DNA of 64,000 nt from Maritalea sp051251695. GTDB taxonomy: Bacteria; Pseudomonadota; Alphaproteobacteria; Rhizobiales; Devosiaceae. This document shows positions 43,423 to 52,839 of this stretch, piece by piece. Made by a program: the position numbers and the translations under genes. The stretch covers positions 124,001 through 188,000 of the forward strand of contig NZ_JBPOEU010000001.1 in assembly GCF_051251695.1 (NCBI RefSeq), read 5' to 3'. The notes under the pieces were generated by a model. That model did not search any database, was not told the DNA's origin, and was given only the letters and a program-made list of their open reading frames with translations. How positions within the stretch are numbered: the first letter of the stretch is position 1; the number at the start of each line of letters is the position of its first letter.

Positions 43423-45144
43423 CTAGCCTGCATCTGCGACCGTGGTATCGTCTTGCAAGCCAGATTTGAGCTTTTCATTGAGTATTTCGATCAAATCTTC
43501 ATCTGGGTCCATGTCCAAAGATTTCGCCCACTGAAAACCAGCTTCCCGCTTACGTCCAACGCGCCAATAAGCGTCGCCAAGGTGATCGTTTATTGTCGGG
43601 TCACTTGGGGTCAAACGTGTGGCGCGTTCAAGCGTTTCAACCGCATCTTCAAACCGCCCAAGCCGGAAGTAAGCCCAGCCCAAACTGTCAACAATGTACC
43701 CGTCATTTGGTCGCAAGCTGACCGCTTCTTCGATCATCGCGAGCGCTTCAGAAAGATTGATACCCTGATCAACCCAGCTATACCCCAAATAATTCAGCAC
43801 CTGTGGTTGATCGGGATAAATCGTAAGAGCTTTTTTGAAATCACTTTCGGCTTTGTCCCATTCGCCTAAACGTTCAAATGCAATACCGCGCACATAGAAG
43901 AGGTGCCAATCCGTCGGAAGTTCGCCTTTAGTAATTTCTAGCGCTTGGGAATAGATTTGTTTTGCTTCCTCATAACGCTCGTCTGAGCGCAGCGTATCAC
44001 CCAAGGCCAAAATCGCCGTGATGTTTGATTTGTCGTGATTGACGATATTAGTTAGCGTTTTGATCGCGCCATCAACTTCGCCTAGTTCGCGCAGATTTTC
44101 CGCAGTACGCACCAAAGCAGTTCCATGCAAATTCGATTTGCGTGGAATTTTTGCATAAATTCCATTGGCTTCCACATACCGCTCAGACTGTTCTAAAATG
44201 TCAGCTAAGGAGAAAGCGACAAAATCAGATTTGGGATGCATATAGGTCGCCAGCCGCATCAAGACGAGTGACACGTTGGATGCAGCCTCCCGCGACAAAG
44301 CCGAAGACAATCCGCGCAACAATTCTGCGGCGCCTTGTTGAACGTTTTCCGCCATTTTGCCGGGACGTTTGCCTGCTTTAATCGTTTCGGTCAGGTTCGC
44401 GATATTTTCATGGGAAAGGCCGCGTGAATTAAACCGCTCGATCACCGCTAGGGCTTCATCGAACCGGCCATTGTTCGCCAAAAAACGCGCATATGCGTCA
44501 ACAATTGAAAACACGAACGGGTCGACTTTGTGTGCTTGAGCGTAAAGCAACTCAGCATTTTTCTTGTCGCCACCAACATCAGCCATCAATGCCCGTTGAA
44601 AAACCAGAAAGCCCTGAAAACCTTGTTGGGTGATATCCTCAACAGTATCAATCCCCTTTTTGGGATTACCGTCGCCAATTTGAGACCAGCCTAGAACCAC
44701 ATTTGATGTGATCCCGAATAAAGTGTCCTTCGACATATCAGATAGAGCGTTTTGAACCGAACGATAACGTCTTTCTTTTAGGGCGACGACGCCCAAAACA
44801 AGCCGAGCAATTTCATTATTTGGTTCAAGTTCTATGAGCCGACGGGCAATATCTTCAGCCTCTTCAACCCGACCAGACGCCAACAATGACATAAAGGCGC
44901 GGTCCAGCAAAACGATATTGTCCCAGTCTGCGCTTAACGCATCGACAAAATAGCTTGCGGCTTTGTCGGCCCGATGATCAAGAAAAGCACTACGCCCGGC
45001 CAAAAAACTTCCGGATGGAGATGGGTAATAAAGATGGAATTGATCCGCGTTGGAAACGTCTTGCGCGTTCGCGCTTTGAACGACACCGCCCAAGGCCATG
45101 GATGCGCTAAGAATTGCGGAAATCAATGTGGTTTTTATGCTCAC
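43423..45144 (-). CDS. Exported tetratricopeptide-repeat protein
   Basis: 573 residues with a signal peptide (about 1-27, ending ANA). Around twelve TPR-like helical pairs follow, with the clearest near the C-terminus: LGYSWVDQGINLSEALAMIE, VDSLGWAYFRLGRFEDAVET and LGDAYWRVGRKREAGFQW. It is a periplasmic scaffold for protein contacts, of a type common in alphaproteobacteria. The product is not linked to a known assembly. It precedes ispE, with almost no gap. Confidence 0.85.
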   Translation of the reverse strand: MSIKTTLISAILSASMALGGVVQSANAQDVSNADQFHLYYPSPSGSFLAGRSAFLDHRADKAASYFVDALSADWDNIVLLDRAFMSLLASGRVEEAEDIARRLIELEPNNEIARLVLGVVALKERRYRSVQNALSDMSKDTLFGITSNVVLGWSQIGDGNPKKGIDTVEDITQQGFQGFLVFQRALMADVGGDKKNAELLYAQAHKVDPFVFSIVDAYARFLANNGRFDEALAVIERFNSRGLSHENIANLTETIKAGKRPGKMAENVQQGAAELLRGLSSALSREAASNVSLVLMRLATYMHPKSDFVAFSLADILEQSERYVEANGIYAKIPRKSNLHGTALVRTAENLRELGEVDGAIKTLTNIVNHDKSNITAILALGDTLRSDERYEEAKQIYSQALEITKGELPTDWHLFYVRGIAFERLGEWDKAESDFKKALTIYPDQPQVLNYLGYSWVDQGINLSEALAMIEEAVSLRPNDGYIVDSLGWAYFRLGRFEDAVETLERATRLTPSDPTINDHLGDAYWRVGRKREAGFQWAKSLDMDPDEDLIEILNEKLKSGLQDDTTVADAG

Positions 45145-45313
45145 GTATAAATGCTTTCTGTCGCGATTGAATCGGCTAGATATCTATCGGGCCTGAGATT
45201 GGCCATTTTATGGCACATGTGCAACCGTTTAACGCCAAATGTTTGTTCACAACCAAGCAACTTTTTCTCGATTGCCGCTGACAGGGGCGCTGCACCCATG
45301 ATAAGACACCAAT

Positions 45314-46135
45314 ATGCATTCAAGTGGTGATGAAATTTTGCAAATGCGTGCTGCTCTTGAGTGGTACAGCGCAATGGGCGTTGACATCGCCCTTGTCGAC
45401 GAACCTATTGATCGGTTTGCAGCGGCGGCTCAACCCGTAAAAGCGCCAACAAAAGCAACTCATCCCGCAAACTCTGCCAGCACCAATGCGTCTCGTCCGC
45501 CGGCTGAACAAAGTCGTTTGCAGCCCGAAACACACAATGTTGATGAAGCCAAAAAAATTGCAAACGCTGCACAAAACCTAGATGCGTTGCGCGCTGCAAT
45601 GGAGCAATTTGACGGCTGCCCCCTAAAACACCGCGCCACAAATCTAGTATTTGCGGACGGTAACCCAGACGCCCAAATCATGTTGATTGGTGAAGCACCG
45701 GGGCGCGAAGAAGATATGCAAGGCACTCCGTTTGTGGGGAGTTCAGGAGAGTTGCTCGACCGTATTCTGGCCTCTATCGGCTTGGACCGAGAACAGGTTT
45801 TTATTGCCAACGCCTTGCCTTGGCGTCCGCCGGGCAATCGCAACCCAACGCCTGCTGAAACCGCTGTTTGCTTGCCGTTTTTGATCCGCCAGATTGAACT
45901 GGTTGCCCCCAAAGTGATCATTACATTGGGTGGCGCTGCATCAAAGACACTATTTGAAACAGACATGGGCATTTTGAGGCTCAGGGGCAAATGGCGTGAA
46001 TTAAACGTTGGCGCGCATTCCTGCGTCGCAATGGCCACTTTGCACCCTGCCTATTTGCTGAAACAGCCGGCCCAAAAAGCCTTGGTTTGGCGTGATGTTT
46101 TAAGCCTTAAATCCAAGTTGGCTGAACTAAACTAG
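45314..46135 (+). CDS. Uracil-DNA glycosylase superfamily protein (family 4-like)
   Basis: 273 residues. The UDG fold motifs GEAPGREED (126-134) and HPAYLL near 240 are present, with TPFVGSSGELLDRIL and RPPGNRNPTPAE. The N-terminal 90 residues are low-complexity and unlike the catalytic core. Two of the four cysteines that hold the 4Fe-4S cluster in family 4 are absent: the first region has one cysteine (C102), and KCRPP is PWRPP here (W170). It could excise uracil without a cluster, or belong to a separate branch. Start uncertain: 45314 or 45344. Confidence 0.78.
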   Translation: MHSSGDEILQMRAALEWYSAMGVDIALVDEPIDRFAAAAQPVKAPTKATHPANSASTNASRPPAEQSRLQPETHNVDEAKKIANAAQNLDALRAAMEQFDGCPLKHRATNLVFADGNPDAQIMLIGEAPGREEDMQGTPFVGSSGELLDRILASIGLDREQVFIANALPWRPPGNRNPTPAETAVCLPFLIRQIELVAPKVIITLGGAASKTLFETDMGILRLRGKWRELNVGAHSCVAMATLHPAYLLKQPAQKALVWRDVLSLKSKLAELN

Positions 46136-46246
46136 GTATTTTATGGTTGTTCTGTCGCATTGATTGTTCTGCCCCATTTGCGCTAGATCATTGTGACATC
46201 TCGAAAGAATGCCAATGGTCTGCTCGACGCTCATAAGGACAAGCTC

Positions 46247-46783
46247 ATGTTCAAATCCAAAATCGATGAATCACAAGAAATGGTGAAGCTCAACTTCGCT
46301 ATTCTGGCCGTTTCGGACACGCGAACACTAGAAACCGACGATTCGGGTGCGCTTTTGAAACAGATGATAAAAGATAGCGGACACCTTGTGCTCGACAGAG
46401 ACATCGTCACAGACGATGAGCATTTGATCCGTCGGCGCGTGCAGTCATGGGTCGACAATGAAGAAATTGATGTGGTGATCACAACTGGTGGCACCGGCTT
46501 TTCACAACGTGATGTCACCCCCGAAGCAATTACCCCGCTATTTGATAAAGTTATGGACGGTTTTTCGGTTCTGTTTCATCAATATTCCGCTGCCCAAATC
46601 GGCACCTCGACCATTCAAAGCCGCGCAACTGGCGGACTTGCTGGCTCGACGCTGATCTTTTGCCTTCCCGGCTCTCGAGGCGCTTGTCGCGATGGCTGGC
46701 AGGGGGTGATAAATTTCCAATTGGATTCGCGGCATAAGCCATGCAATTTCTTGGAAGTTTTGCCCAAATATTCTAGTCGATAA
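46247..46783 (+). CDS. moaB: Molybdenum cofactor biosynthesis protein B
   Basis: 178 residues from the ATG at 46247 (AAGGA at 7 bases). The MoaB/MogA fold has FAILAVSDTRTLETDDSG, DVVITTGGTGFSQRDVTPEA and GSTLIFCLPGS. It binds molybdopterin and helps its adenylylation. No other moa genes are in the window. A frame to 46193 is open but not supported. Confidence 0.92.
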   Translation: MFKSKIDESQEMVKLNFAILAVSDTRTLETDDSGALLKQMIKDSGHLVLDRDIVTDDEHLIRRRVQSWVDNEEIDVVITTGGTGFSQRDVTPEAITPLFDKVMDGFSVLFHQYSAAQIGTSTIQSRATGGLAGSTLIFCLPGSRGACRDGWQGVINFQLDSRHKPCNFLEVLPKYSSR

Positions 46784-46927
46784 GCTACCTGAGATAGCAA
46801 TAAACCTCAGATTTCCAGCGTGAACAAGCGCGCATGTAAACCCATGCAAAATTGCTGATTGACAATTTGTTCTCATTTTGTTCTATTTGACAAGAACGAT
46901 TTGTTAACTTTTGTCGCGAGGTTTCTT

Positions 46928-48082
46928 GTGCCCATTCACGCTAGTTTGCCGCCCCCACCGGACAGTTTTGCCCGCATCGCCAAAAGTGCTGATCGCGATA
47001 TATTAGCCAACAATATGGTATCGCCAGATCGCAATCGCGGACGCGGCGCACAAAGCAACATCTCTGGCCGCTTTGAGCCGTTTGAACGCGAGAGTTTTGA
47101 CGATGGATGGCAGTCTTTAGAAAGCTTACCGGCCTTCAAAACCAATGTGCGCGACGAACGCGCGAAAACAATCATCACTAAGAATGAATCGCCTGATCTG
47201 AATTTTGATCGCTCAATTAACCCCTATCGGGGATGTGAGCATGGTTGTTCTTATTGTTTTGCACGCCAAACCCATGCCTATTTGGGGCATTCGGCGGGCA
47301 TCGATTTTGAACGGGAGCTTTATGCGAAGGTCAACGCGGCAGAGCGGTTGCGCGAAGAGTTAAGCCGCAAAAAATATGCACCTAAAGCAATTGCCATCGG
47401 CACCAACACCGACCCCTATCAACCCATTGAACGGGAACGCAAATTGATGCGGGAAATTTTGACGGTGCTGCTTGAGTTCAAACATCCAGTAACCATCGTC
47501 ACCAAATCCGCATTGATCGTGCGCGACTTGGATTTGCTCACAGAACTGGCCAAGCTTAAATTGGTGCATGTGGCCATTTCAGTGACCACATTGGACCGCA
47601 AATTGTCGCGTGAATTGGAGCCGCGCGCTTCCACGCCGTCCAAGCGGCTTGAAGCGGTGGAGCTTTTAAGCCAGTCAGGTATTCCCACCCAAGTCATCGC
47701 CGCGCCAATGATCCCAGCGATCAACGATAGTGAATTGGAAAAAATTATTGATGCGGCAGCGGCGCAAGGCGCTGTTTCGGCTGGCATGATCATGCTTCGC
47801 TTGCCCGGCGAAGTGCGTAATATTTTCCGCGAATGGTTGCTGCGTTATTATCCTGATAAGTTACGTCATGTGCTCAATTTGGTGCGTAGTGTGCGCGGTG
47901 GAAAGGATAATGATCCAAATTATGGATCACGCATGACCGGTGTTGGACCCTATGCCTATCAAATGCAACGTCGGTTTGAGTTGGCGCTTAATCGAAATGG
48001 GCTGAAAAAACGCCTTCCTCATCTGCGTACAGATCTGTTCACCCAACCTGAGCAGCAAGATGATCAACTGAGCTTGTTCTAG
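46928..48082 (+). CDS. PA0069-family radical SAM protein
   Basis: 384 residues from a GTG at 46928 with GAGG 6 bases upstream; starts at 46859 or 47015 are alternatives. The radical SAM cysteines are C103, C107 and C110 in CEHGCSYC, inside SINPYRGCEHGCSYCFAR. The barrel continues with AIGTNTDPYQPIERE and SVTTLDRKLSRELEPRAS. The family is widespread and its reaction is not known to me. The C-terminus ends QDDQLSLF, which looks like a clamp-binding peptide. Confidence 0.85.
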   Translation: MPIHASLPPPPDSFARIAKSADRDILANNMVSPDRNRGRGAQSNISGRFEPFERESFDDGWQSLESLPAFKTNVRDERAKTIITKNESPDLNFDRSINPYRGCEHGCSYCFARQTHAYLGHSAGIDFERELYAKVNAAERLREELSRKKYAPKAIAIGTNTDPYQPIERERKLMREILTVLLEFKHPVTIVTKSALIVRDLDLLTELAKLKLVHVAISVTTLDRKLSRELEPRASTPSKRLEAVELLSQSGIPTQVIAAPMIPAINDSELEKIIDAAAAQGAVSAGMIMLRLPGEVRNIFREWLLRYYPDKLRHVLNLVRSVRGGKDNDPNYGSRMTGVGPYAYQMQRRFELALNRNGLKKRLPHLRTDLFTQPEQQDDQLSLF

Positions 48083-48191
48083 TTGCTAAAACCGTGTTTT
48101 GTGACAATTTGGCGTTTCGCTTTTCGCTCAAATTGGCCTAATTTGATGCCGGTTGCCGTTAGGGTGTTGGGTTTGGATTGAGGCGCATTTT

Positions 48192-49577
48192 ATGTTGGGC
48201 ATGTCCCGTCGTGAATTCTTGTTGGGGTCAGCGGCCACGCTGGCGGCGTCTGCTGCAAGCTATGGCTGGGCACAAAGTGCTATGGCTGCCGATTTGCAGT
48301 TGCCACTCAATTATTTAAGCCATGAAATCATGCCCGGCAAAATTACCGAGCGGATGATGGGCTTTGGATCAGACGGCCCCGCGCCCGTGATCCGCTTGAA
48401 GCAAGGCGAGACAAAATCTGTCGAGGTCACCAACAATTTGCATGAAGCAAGTGTTGTTCATTGGCACGGATTTCGGCATGAGAACGCCATGGACGGCGTG
48501 CCTTACCTCACCCAAAATCCAATCGAGTTGGGCGAAACATTTCGTTATCAAATCCGCTCACCAGACGCGGGTACATTTTGGTATCACCCGCACTGCAACA
48601 CGCTGGACCAGATGGCGCGTGGCATGACCGGCATGTTGATTGTTGACGAGCCAGAAGATCCCGGATTTAATCAAGACCTACCGTTGAATATCCGGGATTT
48701 CCGGTTAGGGAATGACGGACAATTTGCAGCCTTATTTAAGCCACGCAACGCAGCGCGAGGTGGCACACTGGGCACGGTTTCCACCGTCAATTGGCAAGTT
48801 CAACCCACCTATGACTTGCCTGCGGGAAGTCTTTTGCGATTGCGCCTCGCGGTTACAGATGTCACCCGAATTGGCAGATATCATGTGTCCGGCGCAGAAG
48901 CGAAGGTCATCGCGTTGGATTCCCATCCGGTGCCGCAACCATTGCCTGCCAAAGACATTCTGCTCAGCCCCGGCCAACGCGCTGACATCGCCCTTCGGAT
49001 GCCAGACCATGAAGGCGAAACGGCAGAACTGGTCTTGAATACACTCGCTGGCTCGCGTCTCATGGCAACATTTCGCGCGATGGGAGCATCACTTAACCGC
49101 AACCTAGCTGAACTCAAGCCACTGCCGCGCAATCCCGTATCGGAACCCGATTTGGCCAATGCTGAAATTTTGGATTTTCTATTTGGCTGGTCACCGGACG
49201 GTGACGAGCCGATCCAAAGCATTTGCGGATCGCTTGGTTATACATTTTGGTCGATCAACCGCACTCCTTGGCTTGGTGATACCCCCGATCCACTTGCACC
49301 TCTCGCGGTCATGAAAGTGGGTAAAAGCTACATTGTGCGGCTTAAGAACAACACGCCAAACGACCACCCCATCCATTTGCATGGCCTCGCCTTCAAATTG
49401 ATCCGGTCGGACAAACGCCCGCTGCCGCCTTTATTCACCGACACGGCGCTGTTGCTTTCCGGCGAAACAATGGACGTTGCCCTCGTCGCGGACAATCCGG
49501 GCAACTGGGCATTCCATTGCCACGTCATTGAACACCAAAAAACTGGGTTAGCAGGATATTTGCGGGTTGAGGCGTAA
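48192..49577 (+). CDS. Multicopper oxidase with Tat signal
   Basis: 461 residues from the ATG at 48192 (GAGG at 8 bases). The Tat motif SRREFLLG is at 5-12. Copper motifs are HWHG (H90, H92), WYHPHC (H132, H134), HPIHLHG near 392-398 and HCHVIEHQKTGL. The type 1 axial position is Leu instead of Met, suggesting a high-potential laccase-like site. Three cupredoxin domains; no methionine-rich loop as in CueO is visible. It is a periplasmic oxidase of copper or phenolic substrates. Confidence 0.88.
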   Translation: MLGMSRREFLLGSAATLAASAASYGWAQSAMAADLQLPLNYLSHEIMPGKITERMMGFGSDGPAPVIRLKQGETKSVEVTNNLHEASVVHWHGFRHENAMDGVPYLTQNPIELGETFRYQIRSPDAGTFWYHPHCNTLDQMARGMTGMLIVDEPEDPGFNQDLPLNIRDFRLGNDGQFAALFKPRNAARGGTLGTVSTVNWQVQPTYDLPAGSLLRLRLAVTDVTRIGRYHVSGAEAKVIALDSHPVPQPLPAKDILLSPGQRADIALRMPDHEGETAELVLNTLAGSRLMATFRAMGASLNRNLAELKPLPRNPVSEPDLANAEILDFLFGWSPDGDEPIQSICGSLGYTFWSINRTPWLGDTPDPLAPLAVMKVGKSYIVRLKNNTPNDHPIHLHGLAFKLIRSDKRPLPPLFTDTALLLSGETMDVALVADNPGNWAFHCHVIEHQKTGLAGYLRVEA

Positions 49578-49619
49578 TGGGCCATAAAACCCGAAATAGG
49601 CAAATTGAAGATTTAGGCC

Positions 49620-50270
49620 ATGACCCGATCAATATCCCAACCTAACCTTTTTCCAGATGCACCAGACTTTTCCATTGAGAAACAGTTCCGCAAAAAGGGA
49701 CTAACTGTATGTGGCGTTGATGAAGCTGGACGCGGGCCATTAGCTGGTCCTGTTGTCACCGCAGCGGTGATCCTTGATCCAGACAGCATCCCCGAAGGTC
49801 TAAACGACAGTAAAAAGCTAACAGCCAAAAAACGCGATACTCTATACGATCAAATCATGGCAACCGCCCATGTGGGCATTGCCTCAGCGCCACCCGCAAC
49901 AATATATGAGCAAAACATTCGGGGTGCGACGCTGTTTGCGATGGCGCAAGCGGTGAAAGCCCTTGCCCTATCGCCAGACATTGCCTTGATTGATGGCCGC
50001 GATATCCCACCCCTACTTCCATGTCGTGGGCAAGCGTTAATCAAAGGTGATAGCCGGTCGCTTTCAATCGCAGCGGCATCCATCATCGCAAAAGTCACTC
50101 GAGACCGAATGTGCGTATTGCTAGATCAGTCGCTTCCCCAATACGGGTTTGCCAAACATAAGGGCTACGGCACTGGCTTACACATGCAAGCCTTGCAGAA
50201 CCATGGCGCGACAGCTCATCATCGTGCGGACTTCAAACCTATTGCAGAAATATTGGCTGCCAAAAGCTGA
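49620..50270 (+). CDS. rnhB: Ribonuclease HII
   Basis: 216 residues. The N-terminal VCGVDEAGRGPLAGPVV holds the catalytic D34-E35; LNDSKKL, LIDGRDIP and AAASIIAKVTRDR complete the site. It incises at ribonucleotides in DNA. It precedes ccrM by about 120 bases, a conserved order in alphaproteobacteria. Confidence 0.96.
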   Translation: MTRSISQPNLFPDAPDFSIEKQFRKKGLTVCGVDEAGRGPLAGPVVTAAVILDPDSIPEGLNDSKKLTAKKRDTLYDQIMATAHVGIASAPPATIYEQNIRGATLFAMAQAVKALALSPDIALIDGRDIPPLLPCRGQALIKGDSRSLSIAAASIIAKVTRDRMCVLLDQSLPQYGFAKHKGYGTGLHMQALQNHGATAHHRADFKPIAEILAAKS

Positions 50271-50339
50271 TTCAAAACAGCGACTTAAACGCCAAACGTC
50301 ACCCTTTACCTTTGGTTTACCATAAGTTTTAGCGCGCCC

Positions 50340-50387
50340 TTAACCCTAAGAAATTACAAATGGCGGGGTAGTAATGCGTTAGGGTAA
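50340..50387. promoter_or_regulatory. Inverted repeat upstream of ccrM
   Basis: TTAACCCTAA (50340-50349) and TTAGGGTAA (50379-50387) are imperfect inverted repeats in the ccrM leader. The second contains the probable ribosome-binding AGGG. TTAACC also resembles half a CtrA box. It could be an operator of the cell-cycle-controlled ccrM promoter or a leader hairpin. Confidence 0.4.
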
Positions 50388-50392
50388 ATAGA

Positions 50393-51547
50393 ATGTTGCG
50401 TAACAAGCATTCGTCGGCGTCTAGTAAAGCGTCGCTTCGCCAGTCAGGCGAAAAGGGTTCAGAATATCTGCCATTGGACACCATTTTGGTGGGCGACTGC
50501 ATTGAGCATATGAACTCGCTTCCAGCCGGTTCGGTTGATCTGGTCTTTGCGGACCCCCCCTATTTTCTTCAGTTGGAAAAAGGTCTGACACGTCCCGACC
50601 AATCCAATGTGGACGGTGTTCACAATGAGTGGGACAAATTTTCTGACTTCGCGCATTACGATCAATTCACCCGCGATTGGATGAGCGCTGCAAAGCGGAT
50701 CCTTAAGCCAAATGGCGCGATGTGGGTAATTGGTTCATATCACAATATTTTCCGCGTCGGATCGATCTTGCAGGACCTTGGGTTCTGGATGATGAACGAC
50801 GTGATTTGGCGCAAATCGAACCCGATGCCCAACTTTCGGGGAACGCGATTTACCAATGCTCATGAAACACTTATTTGGGCAACACGTGACCAAAGCAGCA
50901 AGCCGACATTTAATTATGACGCGCTGAAACAGGCAAATGACGATACGCAGATGCGGTCGGATTGGCTGTTCCCGATCTGCACTGGTGGTGAACGCCTCAA
51001 AGACGAAAACGACGACAAAGTGCATCCGACACAAAAGCCAGAAAGTCTTTTATATCGGGTGCTGATGGCGACGACTAAGCCCGGCGATGTTGTGCTGGAC
51101 CCGTTTTTTGGCACGGGTACCACTGGCGCGGTTGCCAAAAAGCTTGGCCGCCATTTTATTGGCTGTGAACGCGAAAATGACTATATAAATGCCGCCCTTA
51201 AGCGCATCGCGTCCATTAAGCCCCTTGAACAGATTGTGCTGGAAACAGTTAAGGGAAAACGGGCCGAAAAACGGATAGCATTTGGCTCTTTGATCGAACA
51301 GGGCATGATATTGCCCGGCGCTAAACTGTTGGATTCAAAACGAAAATTCTCCGCCACTGTGCGAGCTGATGGATCTCTTGTTTGCGACGGGCATGAAGGT
51401 TCTATCCACAAAGTTGGCGCACTGTTGCAGGGCGCGCCGTCCTGCAATGGCTGGACTTACTGGCACCTAGAACGGGGCAACAACCTTGTTTTAATTGATG
51501 ATTTACGCACACAAATCCGTGCGACGATGAATAAGCTTTCGGCCTGA
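50393..51547 (+). CDS. ccrM: Cell-cycle DNA adenine methyltransferase (GANTC specific)
   Basis: 384 residues. The beta-class N6-adenine methyltransferase order is seen: catalytic DPPY at 54-57 (VFADPPYFLQ) first, then the SAM motif FGTGTTG. The C-terminal extra domain typical of CcrM (SIHKVGALLQGAPSCNGWTYWH) follows. It methylates the adenine of GANTC sites and links replication to gene expression in alphaproteobacteria. The N-terminus is some 25 residues longer than in Caulobacter and rich in Ser/Lys. A strong terminator follows. Confidence 0.95.
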   Translation: MLRNKHSSASSKASLRQSGEKGSEYLPLDTILVGDCIEHMNSLPAGSVDLVFADPPYFLQLEKGLTRPDQSNVDGVHNEWDKFSDFAHYDQFTRDWMSAAKRILKPNGAMWVIGSYHNIFRVGSILQDLGFWMMNDVIWRKSNPMPNFRGTRFTNAHETLIWATRDQSSKPTFNYDALKQANDDTQMRSDWLFPICTGGERLKDENDDKVHPTQKPESLLYRVLMATTKPGDVVLDPFFGTGTTGAVAKKLGRHFIGCERENDYINAALKRIASIKPLEQIVLETVKGKRAEKRIAFGSLIEQGMILPGAKLLDSKRKFSATVRADGSLVCDGHEGSIHKVGALLQGAPSCNGWTYWHLERGNNLVLIDDLRTQIRATMNKLSA

Positions 51548-51576
51548 TACGACCTCCAGAACTTTTCAGGTAACTT

Positions 51577-51608
51577 ACCGCTGGTCTTTTGATCAGCGGT
51601 CTTTTTTT
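51577..51608 (+). terminator. Intrinsic terminator of ccrM
   Basis: ACCGCTGGTC (51577-51586) and GATCAGCGGT (51591-51600) form a 10-base-pair stem with one G-T pair and a TTTT loop, followed by C and seven T. It lies about 30 bases after the ccrM stop. Confidence 0.88.
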
Positions 51609-51678
51609 GCGCGAAACTACCCCGCTTTGTTCCGGTTTAGTCGCACTTTGTTTCACGTTCGTTTCAGAACGTTTTGTG

Positions 51679-52773
51679 CTATTCGCGCTCTAGTGCCGCC
51701 GCCAGAACTTTCTTGAAAATTGTCGGCAGTGCCTCACCATTCAGTCCCAGTTTTTTCGCCCACCACCCGTCATTCGACGGCGGCGTTTCTGCATTCAATT
51801 TCCACACGGAAACATTGAGCGCGAAGTGGGTGAACACGTGATCGATGGTGCCGCAGTTTTGCCATTCGCCATTTAGAGGAAACTCAACTTCTGGCTTGGC
51901 GTCGATTTTTTCGGCCTTGAACCATTCGCTGCCCGGCACTTCCGTCATGGCGGCGAGCAGTCCTTTTTCCGGACGTTGGCGAAGCCAAATTTCTTCTGCC
52001 GCGTTTTCCACCACAAAGGCGTGGCCGACGCGGAGTGGCTTTTGCTTTTTGGGTGGCATGACGGGGAAGTTGGTTGGTTCTGCCGTTAAGGTGCCGGTGC
52101 ATCCGGCAGCGATTGGGCAAATCAAACAATTGGCCCGTTTGGGCGCGCAGATGGTCGCCCCTAAATCCATAAGGCTTTGGGCAAAGTCTCCAGCGCGGGC
52201 TGGAACTGACTGCTGAATGAAAGAGCGGATAAATGGTTTTGCTTCACGCACTGGCTCGGCCAATGCAGTGAACCGCGCCGCCACCCGATCAACATTGCCA
52301 TCGATCACCGCGACCTGTTCGTCAAAACAAATGGCGGCAATGGCCGCGCTTGTGTAGGGGCCAATGCCCGGCAGCTTTTGCAAATCGTCCGCGTTGTTGG
52401 GAAAAATACCGCCATATTCGCCAACTACCTGATTGGCACATGCGTGCAGGTTTCTCGCCCGCGCGTAGTACCCCAACCCCGCCCACGCTTTTAAAACGTC
52501 GTCGCGTTCGGCAGTGGCCAAATCAAAAACTGTCGGCCAGCGGGTGGTAAAGTCCGCGAAATATTTGCCGACCGTGGGCACGGTTGTTTGCTGCAACATG
52601 ATTTCAGAGAGCCAAACAAAATACGGATTGGGCGTGACACCCTTCGCGCGGTCCGATGGACCTACCCGCCAAGGCAGTTTACGGGCGTTTTTGTCGTACC
52701 ACGCCAAAAGCGCCGCGCCATCAATGGGCGATTGGTTCACTTTGGTGCTGCTTGACGGTTTGATTTCTGGCAT
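51679..52773 (-). CDS. mutY: A/G-specific adenine DNA glycosylase
   Basis: 364 residues from the ATG at 52773; an upstream GTG at 52806 is possible. The catalytic glutamate E57 is in WLSEIMLQQT, the HhH-GPD loop is LPGIGPYTSAAI with D158 in VIDGNVDR, and the iron-sulfur cysteines form CAPKRANCLICPIAAGC. The C-terminal Nudix-like domain recognises 8-oxoguanine. It removes adenine paired with 8-oxoG. It is divergent from dciA, with about 65 bases between. Confidence 0.95.
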   Translation of the reverse strand: MPEIKPSSSTKVNQSPIDGAALLAWYDKNARKLPWRVGPSDRAKGVTPNPYFVWLSEIMLQQTTVPTVGKYFADFTTRWPTVFDLATAERDDVLKAWAGLGYYARARNLHACANQVVGEYGGIFPNNADDLQKLPGIGPYTSAAIAAICFDEQVAVIDGNVDRVAARFTALAEPVREAKPFIRSFIQQSVPARAGDFAQSLMDLGATICAPKRANCLICPIAAGCTGTLTAEPTNFPVMPPKKQKPLRVGHAFVVENAAEEIWLRQRPEKGLLAAMTEVPGSEWFKAEKIDAKPEVEFPLNGEWQNCGTIDHVFTHFALNVSVWKLNAETPPSNDGWWAKKLGLNGEALPTIFKKVLAAALERE

Positions 52774-52839
52774 GATGGGTTTATGGGTGATTTGGCATGG
52801 TTGCACAAGTTACCCAAGCCCCTAAATTTGAGATTGATG

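Noticed and set aside
45460..46038. 192-codon frame antisense to the uracil glycosylase-like gene
   Set aside because: Shadow frame within a recognised protein, without family resemblance.
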